Of a DNA stretch of 64,000 nt, positions 11,615 to 20,420 are shown piece after piece. Under the pieces are notes generated by a model. It was not told the origin of the DNA, made no database searches, and saw nothing but the letters and a program-made list of their open reading frames with translations. The stretch's first letter is position 1; each line of letters starts with the position of its first letter. Source of the DNA: Paraniabella defluvii (GTDB lineage Bacteria > Bacteroidota > Bacteroidia > Chitinophagales > Chitinophagaceae); contig CP079215.1 in assembly GCA_019316985.1 (NCBI GenBank), positions 5,270,001 to 5,334,000 on the forward strand, read 5' to 3'. A program made the translations under genes and the position numbers.

Positions 11615-11723
11615 TAATAATTTGTCTTTATAATGAATAAACTGTATAATGAGGAGTTGCGGAGAAAATAGCAAAGCCCTGTGCTGTTGAAACAAACTTA
11701 CCATATTTCGGGTATAAACTTAC

Positions 11724-11911
11724 TTAGATACCGGTACCGTAGGGGCAGTTGCTGCCCGCTGTTGTAAAGTCTACCTGCTCCGTAAAAAATTCACAGGAAG
11801 GTCGGGACGGTACGGGTGTCATGCGAGTCCTTTAACTGAGGGTTGACCATTTTGTGCAGCGCTGGTTACCCACATGATGCCACACCATGCGAGTAAGGTC
11901 CAGGCGGGCAT
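11724..11911 (-). CDS. Small secreted peptide, two-cysteine C-terminus (frameshifted)
   Basis: Not recognised. Starting at ATG 11911, the minus strand reads MPAWTLLAWCGIMWVTSAAQ, a convincing signal peptide, then NGQPSVKGLA-stop. A one-base shift, where ATGA overlaps, continues as TPVPSRPSCEFF and ends GSNCPYGTGI. The stitched product is ~62 residues with two Cys in the mature part. It may be one gene with an indel or two overlapping frames. It sits upstream of, and co-directional with, the phosphatase. Confidence 0.35.
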
Positions 11912-12238
11912 CCGGCCTGTAAAAATAACATCATTTTGAGTTTTTTAAGGCGTCAAAGGTTCATTTTCCTGCGCTAAATGATGTTTAAACAACGTTATGG
12001 AACTGTTATCTAAAAAAGAATTAATTGTAAAGAATGCGAAGCTTCATGGAAATATATGTTTTTGTTTGTATCATACGCGTTCAATATAAATACAGGAGAG
12101 CGTTGAGATAAATAGTTTGTGATGTCAGGTAAAGATAATAAACACTCATAGCACACCGCTACCCGCAATAAGACAAAGCGGCCCGTAAATCAGGTAAAAT
12201 AGCGCAGTGGGCCTAAGAACTCAGGAGAAGAACAGTAA

Positions 12239-12360
12239 TTACCTCAAGTCAGCCAATAGGAGATCAACCAAGAGCGCAATAACAGGTATAGAGATACCGC
12301 CGAAATACAATATAAGAGCAATGCATGGCGCTAAACCAGGTAAAATCAACAATCTTCCAT
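12239..12360 (-). CDS. Possible small hydrophobic protein or remnant
   Basis: In the otherwise gene-free stretch 11912-12380 the minus strand has an open hydrophobic run, LILPGLAPCIALILYFGG then IPVIALLVDLLLADLR-stop. A possible ATG lies at 12360 in a shifted frame. Further hydrophobic, frame-shifted coding-like sequence (YLIYGPLCLIAGSG) lies downstream to ~12130. This may be a decayed or error-broken small membrane protein. No family recognised. Confidence 0.25.
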
Positions 12361-12380
12361 GCCAACCTCACCCTATATGT

Positions 12381-13030
12381 TTACTTATCGGGGTACCCCG
12401 GAATATTTAACCCGAGCACTATATTGTGTTCCGCAACCTGCATGCTGTCCTGTAATGATACCCTTACTACCGCTGCCGCCCCTGTTCTCAGGTGGATATT
12501 TGCTGAAATAGGGTTTCAATAAAGGATCTCCCTCAAAATTGATCTCATCGGTATAGTATTCATTAGGCAAACCGGGCTCCTTTACAGATAAATGAATATG
12601 TGCCGGTAATGAATCGTTAGGGTAGGGTGCAGGCCTGATGGTATATAAAGTATAGCGTCCGTCGGAACCTGTTTTTAGCCAGCCCCTGATATAGCCATGC
12701 CGTTTGGCCCTGGCATCCAGGCCTTTCCGGTTGGCATAATAGCCTTTGCTATCCGTTTGCCAGTAATAAATGATCACACCGGGCGCCGGTGTTTTACCAT
12801 CTGCCTTCCGTATTGTACCGGAAATTTTTAGATGTTGTCCTCAGTATTCCAGCCCGGACTCGTATCCACCGCGGCCATTTGTTCGGGCATCTTGATGTAC
12901 ATCAGTTCACAACCGTCGCAGCCACTACCTATAAGCGTTGCCGGTTGTTTGCTGGGCTGGCTGAGCGGCGTGCCGCAGCCCATTGCCAACGTGTATAGCG
13001 CTATCGCTATTCTCAAAATCTTTTGTTCAT
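12381..13030 (-). CDS. Intradiol ring-cleavage dioxygenase-like lipoprotein (frameshifted)
   Basis: Resembles the protocatechuate/catechol intradiol dioxygenases, which cleave aromatic rings with Fe(III). Iron-ligand motifs visible are the Tyr in GRYTLYTIRPAPYP and the HIH pair in PAHIHLSV, with GYIRGW before them. The N-terminus is a lipoprotein signal (IALYTLAMGC). Restoring one A in the run near 13022 allows the ATG at 13030 (MNKKILRIAIAL). Other frame changes are near 12835 and 12475; the corrected end is LNIPGYPDK. Lipoprotein intradiol dioxygenases are widespread in Bacteroidota; the true substrate is unknown. Confidence 0.75.
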
Positions 13031-13101
13031 TTTTCCTGTTATTTTGAACAAATTTGAGCGGTAAACTAGGTAGGGAACAAATGGAATGTGGTAAGCTGCG
13101 T

Positions 13102-13939
13102 TTATTTTAAGCTAACCTGAGGCCTCGCCGGCCATTTTTCCTTGAGATTTGCGGCGTAGTTACGGCTTACTCTTAAAATGGTTTGATCTGTCAGCGTTAC
13201 ATCATAGTCGCCATTTTTGCGTGATTGCACTGATACAATAGTACTGATGTTAAGCAGGCAGGATTTATGAATGCGTACAAATATGCCGTTATCCAGTTGC
13301 GCCTCCAGTGCTTTTAAAGTGGCTGTATGCAGGTATTTTTATGAGAAAGATGGATCGTTACATAAGGAGGACTGGCCGAAAAATACTGGATATCATTTAC
13401 CACGAGTAGTGTTTGGGTATTTGCACCATCCTTAACCATCAAAGTTTGCAGAAAAACAGCTGGTTCTACACGGGCAGCCTCAATGGTTTCTGCCGCCGAT
13501 TGTATGCCTTTTTCGATGCTATCACTGCAAAGCCATAACCATAAATAACCAGCGACTGCACCAGGTAGGCGGAAAGCCCGAATTGAAAGCTTGGCCAATA
13601 GGCAAAAGTATGATCGTAAAAAAGCGCAGACAATAATCTTATCAATCCCGGGTAGGTTACCAGGTGTAAGGCTGCTATCAATAGCGTAATAGATAGTTGC
13701 AGGTATCTCTTTTCAACCGAACTCATCCATCTCCATTGTAATAATACCAATGGAACAAATAAGATCCAGTAGCTGCTGAAAAGCGCTGATTCCGACAGAT
13801 AAAAGGCCGTGTTTTGAAAGAGGGTATATAAATAATCGGCCGCAATATTGGCAGCGATCAACAATACTACAATGGGCGCAAAAAGTCGATAAGCCTTTGG
13901 GTTTTGTTCAATAACTGGTATGATGGCGGGTTGGGTCAA
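13102..13939 (-). CDS. Membrane-anchored LytTR-type regulator (frameshifted)
   Basis: Four hydrophobic helices fill the first ~150 residues (IVVLLIAANIAADYLYTL, YWILFVPLVLLQW, LSITLLIAALHLV, LVQSLVIYGYGFAV). After frame changes near 13520 and 13335 a LytTR DNA-binding domain follows: ILLVVNDIQYFSASPPYVTI-like strand, KALEAQLDNGIFVRIHKSCL and VLTDQTILRVSRNY. It is a one-protein sensor-regulator, not paired with a kinase. Its start is 230 bp from the divergent phytanoyl-CoA dioxygenase gene. Confidence 0.75.
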
Positions 13940-14041
13940 TGCTGATCACATTTAATGATATTATAAATGTACATATTAATCAGGCGATCGAATGCATTTT
14001 TCGGCCCCATATAATAGCCTTGTTTTCAGGGCGGGTCATCT

Positions 14042-14062
14042 GTTAACAGCTTAGCTGTTAAC
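14042..14062 (+). repeat. GTTAAC word pair upstream of the dioxygenase
   Basis: Two GTTAAC words start exactly 15 bp apart (14042 and 14057) and form an inverted repeat, GTTAACAGC-TTA-GCTGTTAAC. The same word recurs downstream of this gene at the same spacing (15144-15196). Confidence 0.6.
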
Positions 14063-14171
14063 TAAGAAAATGTCAGTAAATCAGGACTTCAGTTTGAGGT
14101 TAGCTTTAACCATCTCACGATTTATCGTTGAATGCAGGCTTCTCACGGCTAACCGTTATATTCGTGCTGCC

Positions 14172-15114
14172 ATGACCAATAACGAATTCATTCATTACTT
14201 TGTAACTGCCCACCTTGATGTAAAAGCCGGCAAGCCGCACCAGCAACCCATGCCAGATTATGAAAAAACGGAAAACCGTTGGCTGGCCCTGCACGGGTTG
14301 GGCAAGTTCGAAACCTTCCGCTACCTGTATAGCGAATGCCGCTCAGTTGATGATTTCCACCAATGGCTGCAGGACACCCGTGGTGCAGATGCGATAGCCG
14401 AGGCCGCTCGCCTTTTTAATGGCGTACCAACTGCGGAAACGGAACTGTTAGCCCAACCTATCCTCAGCCCGGAGCAATGGCAGCACTGGCAGGAGCAGGG
14501 CTATCTGCAGATCAGCGGGCTGGTACCCTTGAACATTGTGAACGGGTGAAACAGTTTATCTGCGATTACCAGGGCATCGACCTCAACAATGCGACTACCT
14601 GGTACCCCAATCATAGCGACTGGCATGGCCTGATGTTGCAGGTATACCAGCAACCCGATATGGAAACCATTCGAAGACACCCGGCCGTAAAACAGCTGTT
14701 TGCAGAGCTGTATGAAACTCCCAACATAGCAGCCAATACAGATAAGGTAAGCTACAACCCGCCGGAAACGGAACATTGGCAGTTCAGGCATCATGCCTTG
14801 CATTGGGACATTGATCACCGTCGCCCGCCCGAATATTATATACAAGGATTAATTTACCTGGATGATACGCCCGAAGAGCGGGGCCGTTGCGCCTTATTCC
14901 TGGCTTTCATCAAAAGTACGAGGCCTACCAGCAGCAGTTTGCCGATCCGGTAGCAGCACAGCATGCCATTGAGCGGGAAGCAGGTGCCATACCTGTGCCC
15001 GGCCGCCAGGGCGACATTGTGGTATGGCTGCAAACCTTACCCCATGCCGCCAGCATCAACCGGTCGGACCAACCGCGGTTTGTACAGTATTTAAGCTTTA
15101 CGAAGCTAGACTAA
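14172..15114 (+). CDS. Phytanoyl-CoA dioxygenase (PhyH) family protein (frameshifted)
   Basis: Fe(II)/2-oxoglutarate oxygenase of the PhyH family. Stitched ~313 residues: an N-terminal helical part (FIHYFVTAHLDVKAGKPHQQ), LSPEQWQHWQEQGYLQISGL as the usual PhyH entry, and the iron-binding HWD in ALHWDIDH. YIQGLIYLDDTPEERG follows, then the distal His region LQTLPHAASINRSDQPRFVQY. Frame changes are near 14525 and 14905. The ATG at 14172 starts the conserved part; an in-frame ATG at 14070 is possible. A relic of a paralogue's 3' end lies at 16704. Confidence 0.75.
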
Positions 15115-15143
15115 TTACCCACGATTTGGCAATGGTTGATTTT

Positions 15144-15196
15144 GTTAACACCAGGCTTGTTAACACTTTGTACTGTTTACACTTTGTGTGTTAACA
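15144..15196 (+). repeat. Array of GTTAACA words, 15-16 bp period
   Basis: Directly downstream of the dioxygenase stop, GTTAACA occurs at 15144, 15159 and 15190 and GTTTACA at 15175, a spacing of 15, 16 and 15 bp. The spacer sequences differ, so it is not a simple tandem repeat. Confidence 0.65.
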
Positions 15197-15264
15197 AATT
15201 GACTGGTCCTGGAGAAGTGGATGCCCTTTGTTGTTTTAGTTTATACTCTTTCAAAAAATGTTTT

Positions 15265-15313
15265 GTGATCAGATTTTTGTGATCGTTTTTTTTGATCACA
15301 AAATCCTGATCAC
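15265..15313 (+). repeat. Array of GTGATC/GATCAC words, 14-15 bp period
   Basis: GTGATC at 15265 and 15279 is followed by its reverse complement GATCAC at 15294 and 15308. The spacings are 14, 15 and 14 bp. The arrangement can fold into a hairpin and has the same pitch as the neighbouring GTTAACA array, but uses a different word. It lies in the 400-bp gene-free spacer before the aldo/keto reductase. Confidence 0.6.
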
Positions 15314-15515
15314 AGGTTTCAACTAATTCAGTTACTAAGTATAACAGGACGTGGTTTTACCATTTAAAATCATGTGGGGTAGGAGCCTGGTGCTTTCTTT
15401 ACAGGGCATGCCAGAGCTTGCCAGAAAACTATACTTGCTGCTGAAACAGCACGTATTCAGTTTTCAGTTCTTCCTGATAAAAGATAAGGCGGATAAAGGA
15501 ACAGCTCCGGTAGGT

Positions 15516-16458
15516 TTAGGTCCATTCCGGAAACTGAGAGGTATTCAGATCTAAAGCTGCAATGGCTTTCATTTCAGCCGGAGTTAACTTAAAGTCGAAA
15601 ATGTTTAAATTCTCCATCATATGTGCTTTTTGCACCGTTCTGGGTATAGCCACTACACCACGTTGGTAATGCCACCTTAAACTTACCTGGGCAGTGGTTT
15701 TATGGTGCTTTTACCGATTGCAGCCAAAGTTTCATTGGTAAAAAGCCCGTTTCTCCCTCGGCAAATGGCGCCCAGGCTTCCATTTGTACGCCGTTTTTCT
15801 TCAAATCGTTATAGGAGTCCATCTCGTGAAAGAAAGCATGCGTTTCAATTTGGTTGACTGCGGGTTTAATGGTCGCCACCGACATCAGGTCTTTATATTG
15901 AGCCGGGGTAAAATTACTGATACCGATCGCTTTTATTTTACCGGCTTTGTTCAGCTCTTCCATCATTTTCCATGAGCCTTTAAAATCCCCCTGGGCCGGT
16001 GAATAAGGTATAGATCTAAATAATCGGTGCCCAGTTTTTTTAAAGAGGTTTCAAAAGCCGCTTTTGTTTTTTCATACCCCGAATCATCAACCCAAACTTT
16101 TGAGGTGATAAAAGGTTTTCTCTTTTGATGCCGCTTTGTTTGATTCCTGCACCAACAAATGCTTCGTTTCCGTACCTGGTGGCCGTATCAAAAGGCGATA
16201 CCCCAGGGAAATAGCATCAGCTACAGAACGCTGGCATATATCACCTTTTAGTGAATAGGTGCCAAAACCCAGCATGGGCATCAATAAACCGTTATTGAGT
16301 TTTACGGTTGGAATGGCGCTTTTGTTTTTAATAGTATTGGTAGCACTATATGCTTTATTGCCCAAAGCCGGTAAAAAGATGGCAGAAGCTGCTAATACCG
16401 CAGTTTTTTGTAAAAAGTCGCGGCGTTTCATTGGGTTGGGTTGATGGTTGGTATCCAT
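15516..16458 (-). CDS. Aldo/keto reductase with Tat-like signal (frameshifted)
   Basis: The N-terminus MKRRDFLQKTAVLAASAIF (ATG 16431; the track-length start is 16458) carries a twin-arginine export signal. The barrel then shows NNGLLMPMLGFGTYSLKG, DTATRYGNE (catalytic Asp/Tyr), a Lys in ITSKVWV, LIHRP (His), IGISNFTPAQYKDL and, at the end, VQKAHMMENLNIFDF with C-terminus LNTSQFPEWT. Frame changes are near 16200, 16130, 16000 and 15740, with more before 15700. NADPH-dependent carbonyl reduction is expected. Periplasmic location is inferred from the signal. Confidence 0.8.
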
Positions 16459-16703
16459 AATGTTTTTATAAACCCGGTTTTATTTTCACTGCCTGGTTAA
16501 AATCCTGAATGCTGTTGCCAGCGCTCCCGGGGCGTTACAGTTGCGTTTCATACCGGTATAAAGAGGGTTATGTAGTAAATTAATTGATATTCTTTGGTGT
16601 AAATCTAGTAAATAATGTTGTGATTAACCGATGATTGCCCAATAATATAGCGTTGTATTACCATTGAGCCAGAAGCTGTTGCCTTACCGTTACCTGGCCA
16701 GCA

Positions 16704-16806
16704 AGACGCTATGGTAGTATAGTTGCAAACTTAGCCCATACTGCAGGCATCAACCGGTGGTACAAGCCGCGGTTGGTGCAGTATGTAAGTTTTACGAAGC
16801 CAGACA
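16704..16806 (+). pseudogene. Relic of a PhyH-family gene 3' end
   Basis: This stretch aligns base for base with 15020-15113, the end of the dioxygenase gene. Shared blocks include GCATCAACCGG, AAGCCGCGGTT versus AACCGCGGTT, CAGTAT, and TTTACGAAGC. In-frame stops and the loss of everything upstream show it is a decayed paralogue. Its downstream flank carries a word array in the same relative position as that of the intact gene. The rest of 16459-17033 holds no gene I can see. Confidence 0.6.
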
Positions 16807-16840
16807 GGATAACCAACAATTTTGCCCCGGGGTGTTATTG

Positions 16841-16933
16841 GTAAGCAGGAATTGTGTAATTTTTTGAGCTGCTTACACTTTACTTGCTTACAAATGATGA
16901 GCAGGATTTTTGTAAGCAAGAATTTTGCTTACA
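16841..16933 (+). repeat. Array of GTAAGCA/GCTTACA words, 15-bp spaced pairs
   Basis: GTAAGCA at 16841 and 16912 and the near-inverse GCTTACA at 16871, 16886 and 16927. Two neighbouring pairs start exactly 15 bp apart (16871/16886 and 16912/16927). Flanking letters match the GTTAACA array behind the intact gene (for example TTACACTTT then ACAAAT). Confidence 0.6.
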
Positions 16934-17033
16934 GCGAATTGTTCCGGAAAAACGGGTATCGTTCTCACGGTTAATTCTGAAGGAAAAAGCATGCTAAAGC
17001 AGCCAGATCGCATTCAGCTTTTATCATAACGGG

Positions 17034-18243
17034 TCAAACAAATCTAACTGCCTCCCCTCCGGCCCCTTCGCCTTTCCAAAACTGTTCGTCCCCATATTTC
17101 CAGGATTCCGCCCTTTCCCGGGCGATCACCTCGTCAATACTCCCATCAGGGATAAAATCTTTAGACAAACGCTCCGTTATTTTCGACAGCGACTGTATCG
17201 CCTGCATTTTATCCTGCCGGCCCAGTTTCGACCTTTGAATGGCCTGTTGTAAAGTGTCGATTGTTTCGTCATACACTTTGGTAGGCACCGGGAAGGGATG
17301 GCCATCCTTACCGCCATGGGCAAACGAAAACGCGCCGGATCCTTAAACTGCGTGGGCTGACCGTAGATCACCTCGCTCACCAGCGCCAGCGACTGCAAGG
17401 TTCTCGGGCCCAGGCCTTCCAGCAACAGCAGCTCTTCAAAGTTCTGCACCTGTTTTTCCTGCGCCAGCCACAGCACCGCGCCCAGGCGCTTCAGGTCCAC
17501 ATCTTTGGCCCTTACATCGTGGTGACCCGGCATTACAAGGTGCCTCATCTTCGCTATTTCCGGCAGCATCCGGTCCGGGTTTTCGGTGGCCACTTCCATC
17601 ATAGCGGTTTTTAAGGGCTGCGCCAGCTTATCGGTTAGGTTGAGGATGCTGCCCTGGTTGGCCCCGTAAATGCTCGTATGCGGCGTTTCGGTAAACGATT
17701 GTACCGATGGGGAGTTCCAATGATACCGCCGGGCCGTAGCGCTGCTGTCGCGCATGCCTTGCTGTATCACCGTCCACTGGCCCTCGTCGCTCACAATGAA
17801 GTGGTGCTGGTATAGCTGAAAGCCATCCTGCACGGCCGTATTATCCACCTTGGCGCTTAGCTTGCTGCTGCGCACCAGGTCGGGCGCGTTCAGGCCCGTG
17901 GTTTCGGCAAAGCGCAGGATATCCTGGGGCGTGTTCCGCGAGTGGCGGCCCTTACCGCCGCAGATGCAGATGCCCAGCTCCCTGGCCAGCGGGTTAATGC
18001 TCCTTTTAAAGCCCCCATTACCGAAGTAGTAATGCCCGAAGAATGCCAGTCCATACCCATCACCGCGCCCAGGCTCTGGAACCAGAAGGGGTCGCTGAGC
18101 TTAGACAGCAGGGCGCTTTTACCCTGGCCGGCAATAATTTCTTCCACGATCGCCTTGCCCAATGCCGCCATGCGCGCTGCCAGCCAGGGCGGCACCTGGC
18201 CGTTATGAAGGGGTAAGTCTGCACTGCCGGATCGCTGCATCAT
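17034..18243 (-). CDS. DUF763 domain-containing protein (frameshifted)
   Basis: The N-terminus MMQRSGSADLPLHNGQVPPWL and the run PDLVRSSKLSAKVDNTAVQDGFQLYQHHF (quoted here only as landmarks PDLVRSSKL and VQDGFQLYQHHF) are typical of DUF763. A helix-hairpin-helix-like LLLEGLGPRTLQSLALVSE lies near residue 265. Frame changes near 17990 and 17290 divide the ~400-residue product. DUF763 proteins are uncharacterised; the HhH-like piece suggests nucleic-acid contact. The gene is GC-richer than the island that begins 380 bp upstream of its start. Confidence 0.8.
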
Positions 18244-18351
18244 ATACTAACAAAATTAGCATTTAAATTTGATTGGCCTCATGGATGCAATAGCCTATAT
18301 CCGGCGTAGGCGAAGGGTGGCCTGTATGGATTGGTTTTTACTTTTTTTTCT

Positions 18352-18540
18352 TTTAGGGCGTGTCCCCGGTATGGGGCCTATGGGGCAACAGTGCAGCAAG
18401 GTACACCTTATAGCCTTAGCGAATGTAATAAAGCGCTGCTCCCAAAACCCCATACCGGGGCCGGGCTATCCGCTATTACTCCTCGGCCCTTACTGCGTGG
18501 GCCTGCGGGGTAACCGCTGCTATCCCTCACGCGGGTGCAA
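18352..18540 (+). repeat. Structured non-coding repeat-like element
   Basis: GC-rich block in an otherwise gene-free 390-bp gap. It contains a perfect 13-bp inverted repeat, CCCCGGTATGGGG (18364-18376) with CCCCATACCGGGG (18448-18460). It then has CCGGGCTATCCGCTATT and CCGCTGCTATCCCTCACGCG, wording I associate from memory with an interspersed non-coding element of Bacteroidota genomes. No coding frame is convincing. It marks the left edge of the AT-rich defence island. Confidence 0.5.
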
Positions 18541-18629
18541 ACTCCAGTTTAGAATAAAAATATATCATCATTTGAGATGTTTTTAGTTTACCAGCAATTA
18601 TATTTATAGATTATTTTAAAATTCTGTTC

Positions 18630-18860
18630 ATGAATAGAATAAAAGAAGTTTTGGACCAAAAAGGGATAAAACAGGTCTGGCTGGCAGATCAGCTAGGTAA
18701 AAGTTACAACATGGTAAATGGCTATGTGCAAAATAGAAGGCAACCCAGTTTAGAAATACTAAATCAAATAGCAGAAATTTTAAGTCTTGATGTAAAAGAG
18801 CTTATTGTTTCAAACAAGAAAAAAAAAAATGAAATGTTATCACAAGAGATAAAAAAATAA
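18630..18860 (+). CDS. Small XRE/Cro-type regulator of the restriction-like locus
   Basis: About 66-76 residues, almost entirely a helix-turn-helix: IKEVLDQKGIKQVWLADQLG, SYNMVNGYVQNRRQPSLEI, LNQIAEILSLDVKELIVSN. Such small XRE proteins commonly precede type I methyltransferase genes in Bacteroidota and probably time expression of the locus. The C-terminus runs into an A10 homopolymer and an A7 run, so the exact stop is uncertain. Residues after VSNK may belong to the start region of the methyltransferase. Confidence 0.8.
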   Translation: MNRIKEVLDQKGIKQVWLADQLGKSYNMVNGYVQNRRQPSLEILNQIAEILSLDVKELIVSNKKKKNEMLSQEIKK

Positions 18861-20419
18861 AATACAGTCGTTGTGGGATAGATTATGGGCAGGAGGTTTG
18901 TCTAATCCAATAGAAGCGATAGACCAAATATCATATCTGCTTTTTATGAAGAGGCTAGAATCTTTTAAACGCGATTTAGAAGATAAATACAAATGGAGTG
19001 TTTACAATAAATATGAAGGAGGCACTCTTTTAGACCACGTAAAAAATCATGTATTCAGTTTTATAAAAATGATTTAGCATCGGCAGAAGATCCTTATGCT
19101 GTAGCGATGAATGATGCAGTATTCAAATTTAAGAGCCCTGCATTACTTCGCGATGCGATGAACTATATTAACGATATCTATGCATTAATTGATGAGGAGA
19201 TAAAAAAGAAAAATAATCATTTTCAGGATATTCAGGGAGATGTATATGAGCATTTATTATTACAAACTAATGAAGCAGGTAAAAATGGACAATTCCGTAC
19301 TCCTCGGCATATAATATATCTGATGGCTAATTTATTAGATCCGGATACAGACGGTAAAATATGTGATATAACATCTGGATCGGGAGGTTTTCTCGTTGGA
19401 GCTTATCAGTATTTACTTACAAAATATTCAAAAAAATCACGAATGATGAAGACGGGCTTCCCAGAGGTATTGATGGAGATGATTTAGATAATAATAAAAG
19501 GAAACGCATAAAAGAGCAAACCTTTTTTGGGTTTGATATAGATCAGACAATGGTTCGAATAGGTGTTATGAATCTAATGATGCACGGAATTGAAAAGCCA
19601 AATATCGTATATACAGATTCACTATCTGAAGATTATGAAAGGATAGAGTTGATAAGGAATAAAAGCAAAAAACTTGATGATGTAAAAAACAAATCAATTC
19701 AAGGACTTTACAAATATATATTAGCAAATCCTCCATTTACCGGGAAAGTTGATAGTATAAGAATCAGTCAAAATTTGAATAGGGTATATCCTCCACAATT
19801 TGATAAAGAAGAGAATAGAAAAAATATAACTGTACAGTCCGAACTTCTGTTTCTCGAAAGAATTATCTATATGCTTGAAGAAGGTGGGCGTGCAGCAGTG
19901 ATTGTTCCTGAAGGTGTTTTATTTAATTCAGGCAAGTCCCATAAAGCTATCCGAAAGCTTTTACTAACGGATTGTACTTTAGAAGGAGTTATTTCATTAC
20001 CAAGTGGCACTTTTCTTCCGTACACAGGAGTAAAAACATCTATTTTACTTTTTACAAAAAAAAGAAAATATAGAAATAAAGAAGATTATTTACAGTCAGT
20101 AAAGATTTGGTTTTATGGGATGGAATCTGACGGTTACTCTTTAGACAATGCTAGAAAAAGAACTATTGATTTTCCATTGAAAGATATGCTTGATGAGTGG
20201 AAAAATAGAAATGAGAGAGAACAATCAAATCTCGAATTAAATCATTTTGAAATACCTGTTGATAAAATTGTAGAAAACGATTTTGAACTAAACTTCAATT
20301 TGTACAAAGAGTACGTATATGTTCCGCAAGAATTTGAAAAGACAGAATCATTATTGAAACAGCTAAAAGCTCTTGATAAATCAATTTCAGAACAATTAGC
20401 GGAATTAGATAAATTGTAA
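18833..20419 (+). CDS. hsdM: Type I-type DNA adenine methyltransferase subunit (frameshifted)
   Basis: N6-adenine methyltransferase of the HsdM family. The N-terminal helical domain is SLWDRLWAGGLSNPIEAIDQ, and DVYEHLLLQTNEAGKNGQFR precedes the SAM site DITSGSGGFL (motif I). The catalytic NPPF (motif IV) is in YILANPPFTGK. The ATG at 18833 becomes in frame if one A is restored near 18855; other frame changes are near 19070, 19440-19460 and 19520. It ends in a coiled coil (ESLLKQLKALDKSISEQLAE) one base before hsdS. It should methylate the sequence chosen by HsdS. Confidence 0.88.
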
Positions 20420-20420
20420 T

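Noticed and set aside
15144..16933. Word arrays as a CRISPR array
   Set aside because: Words are only 6-7 nt, spacers 8-9 nt, and no cas genes are present.
17034..18243. DUF763 gene as the missing restriction subunit
   Set aside because: Opposite strand, different base composition, no helicase or PD-(D/E)XK motifs, and separated by a repeat element.
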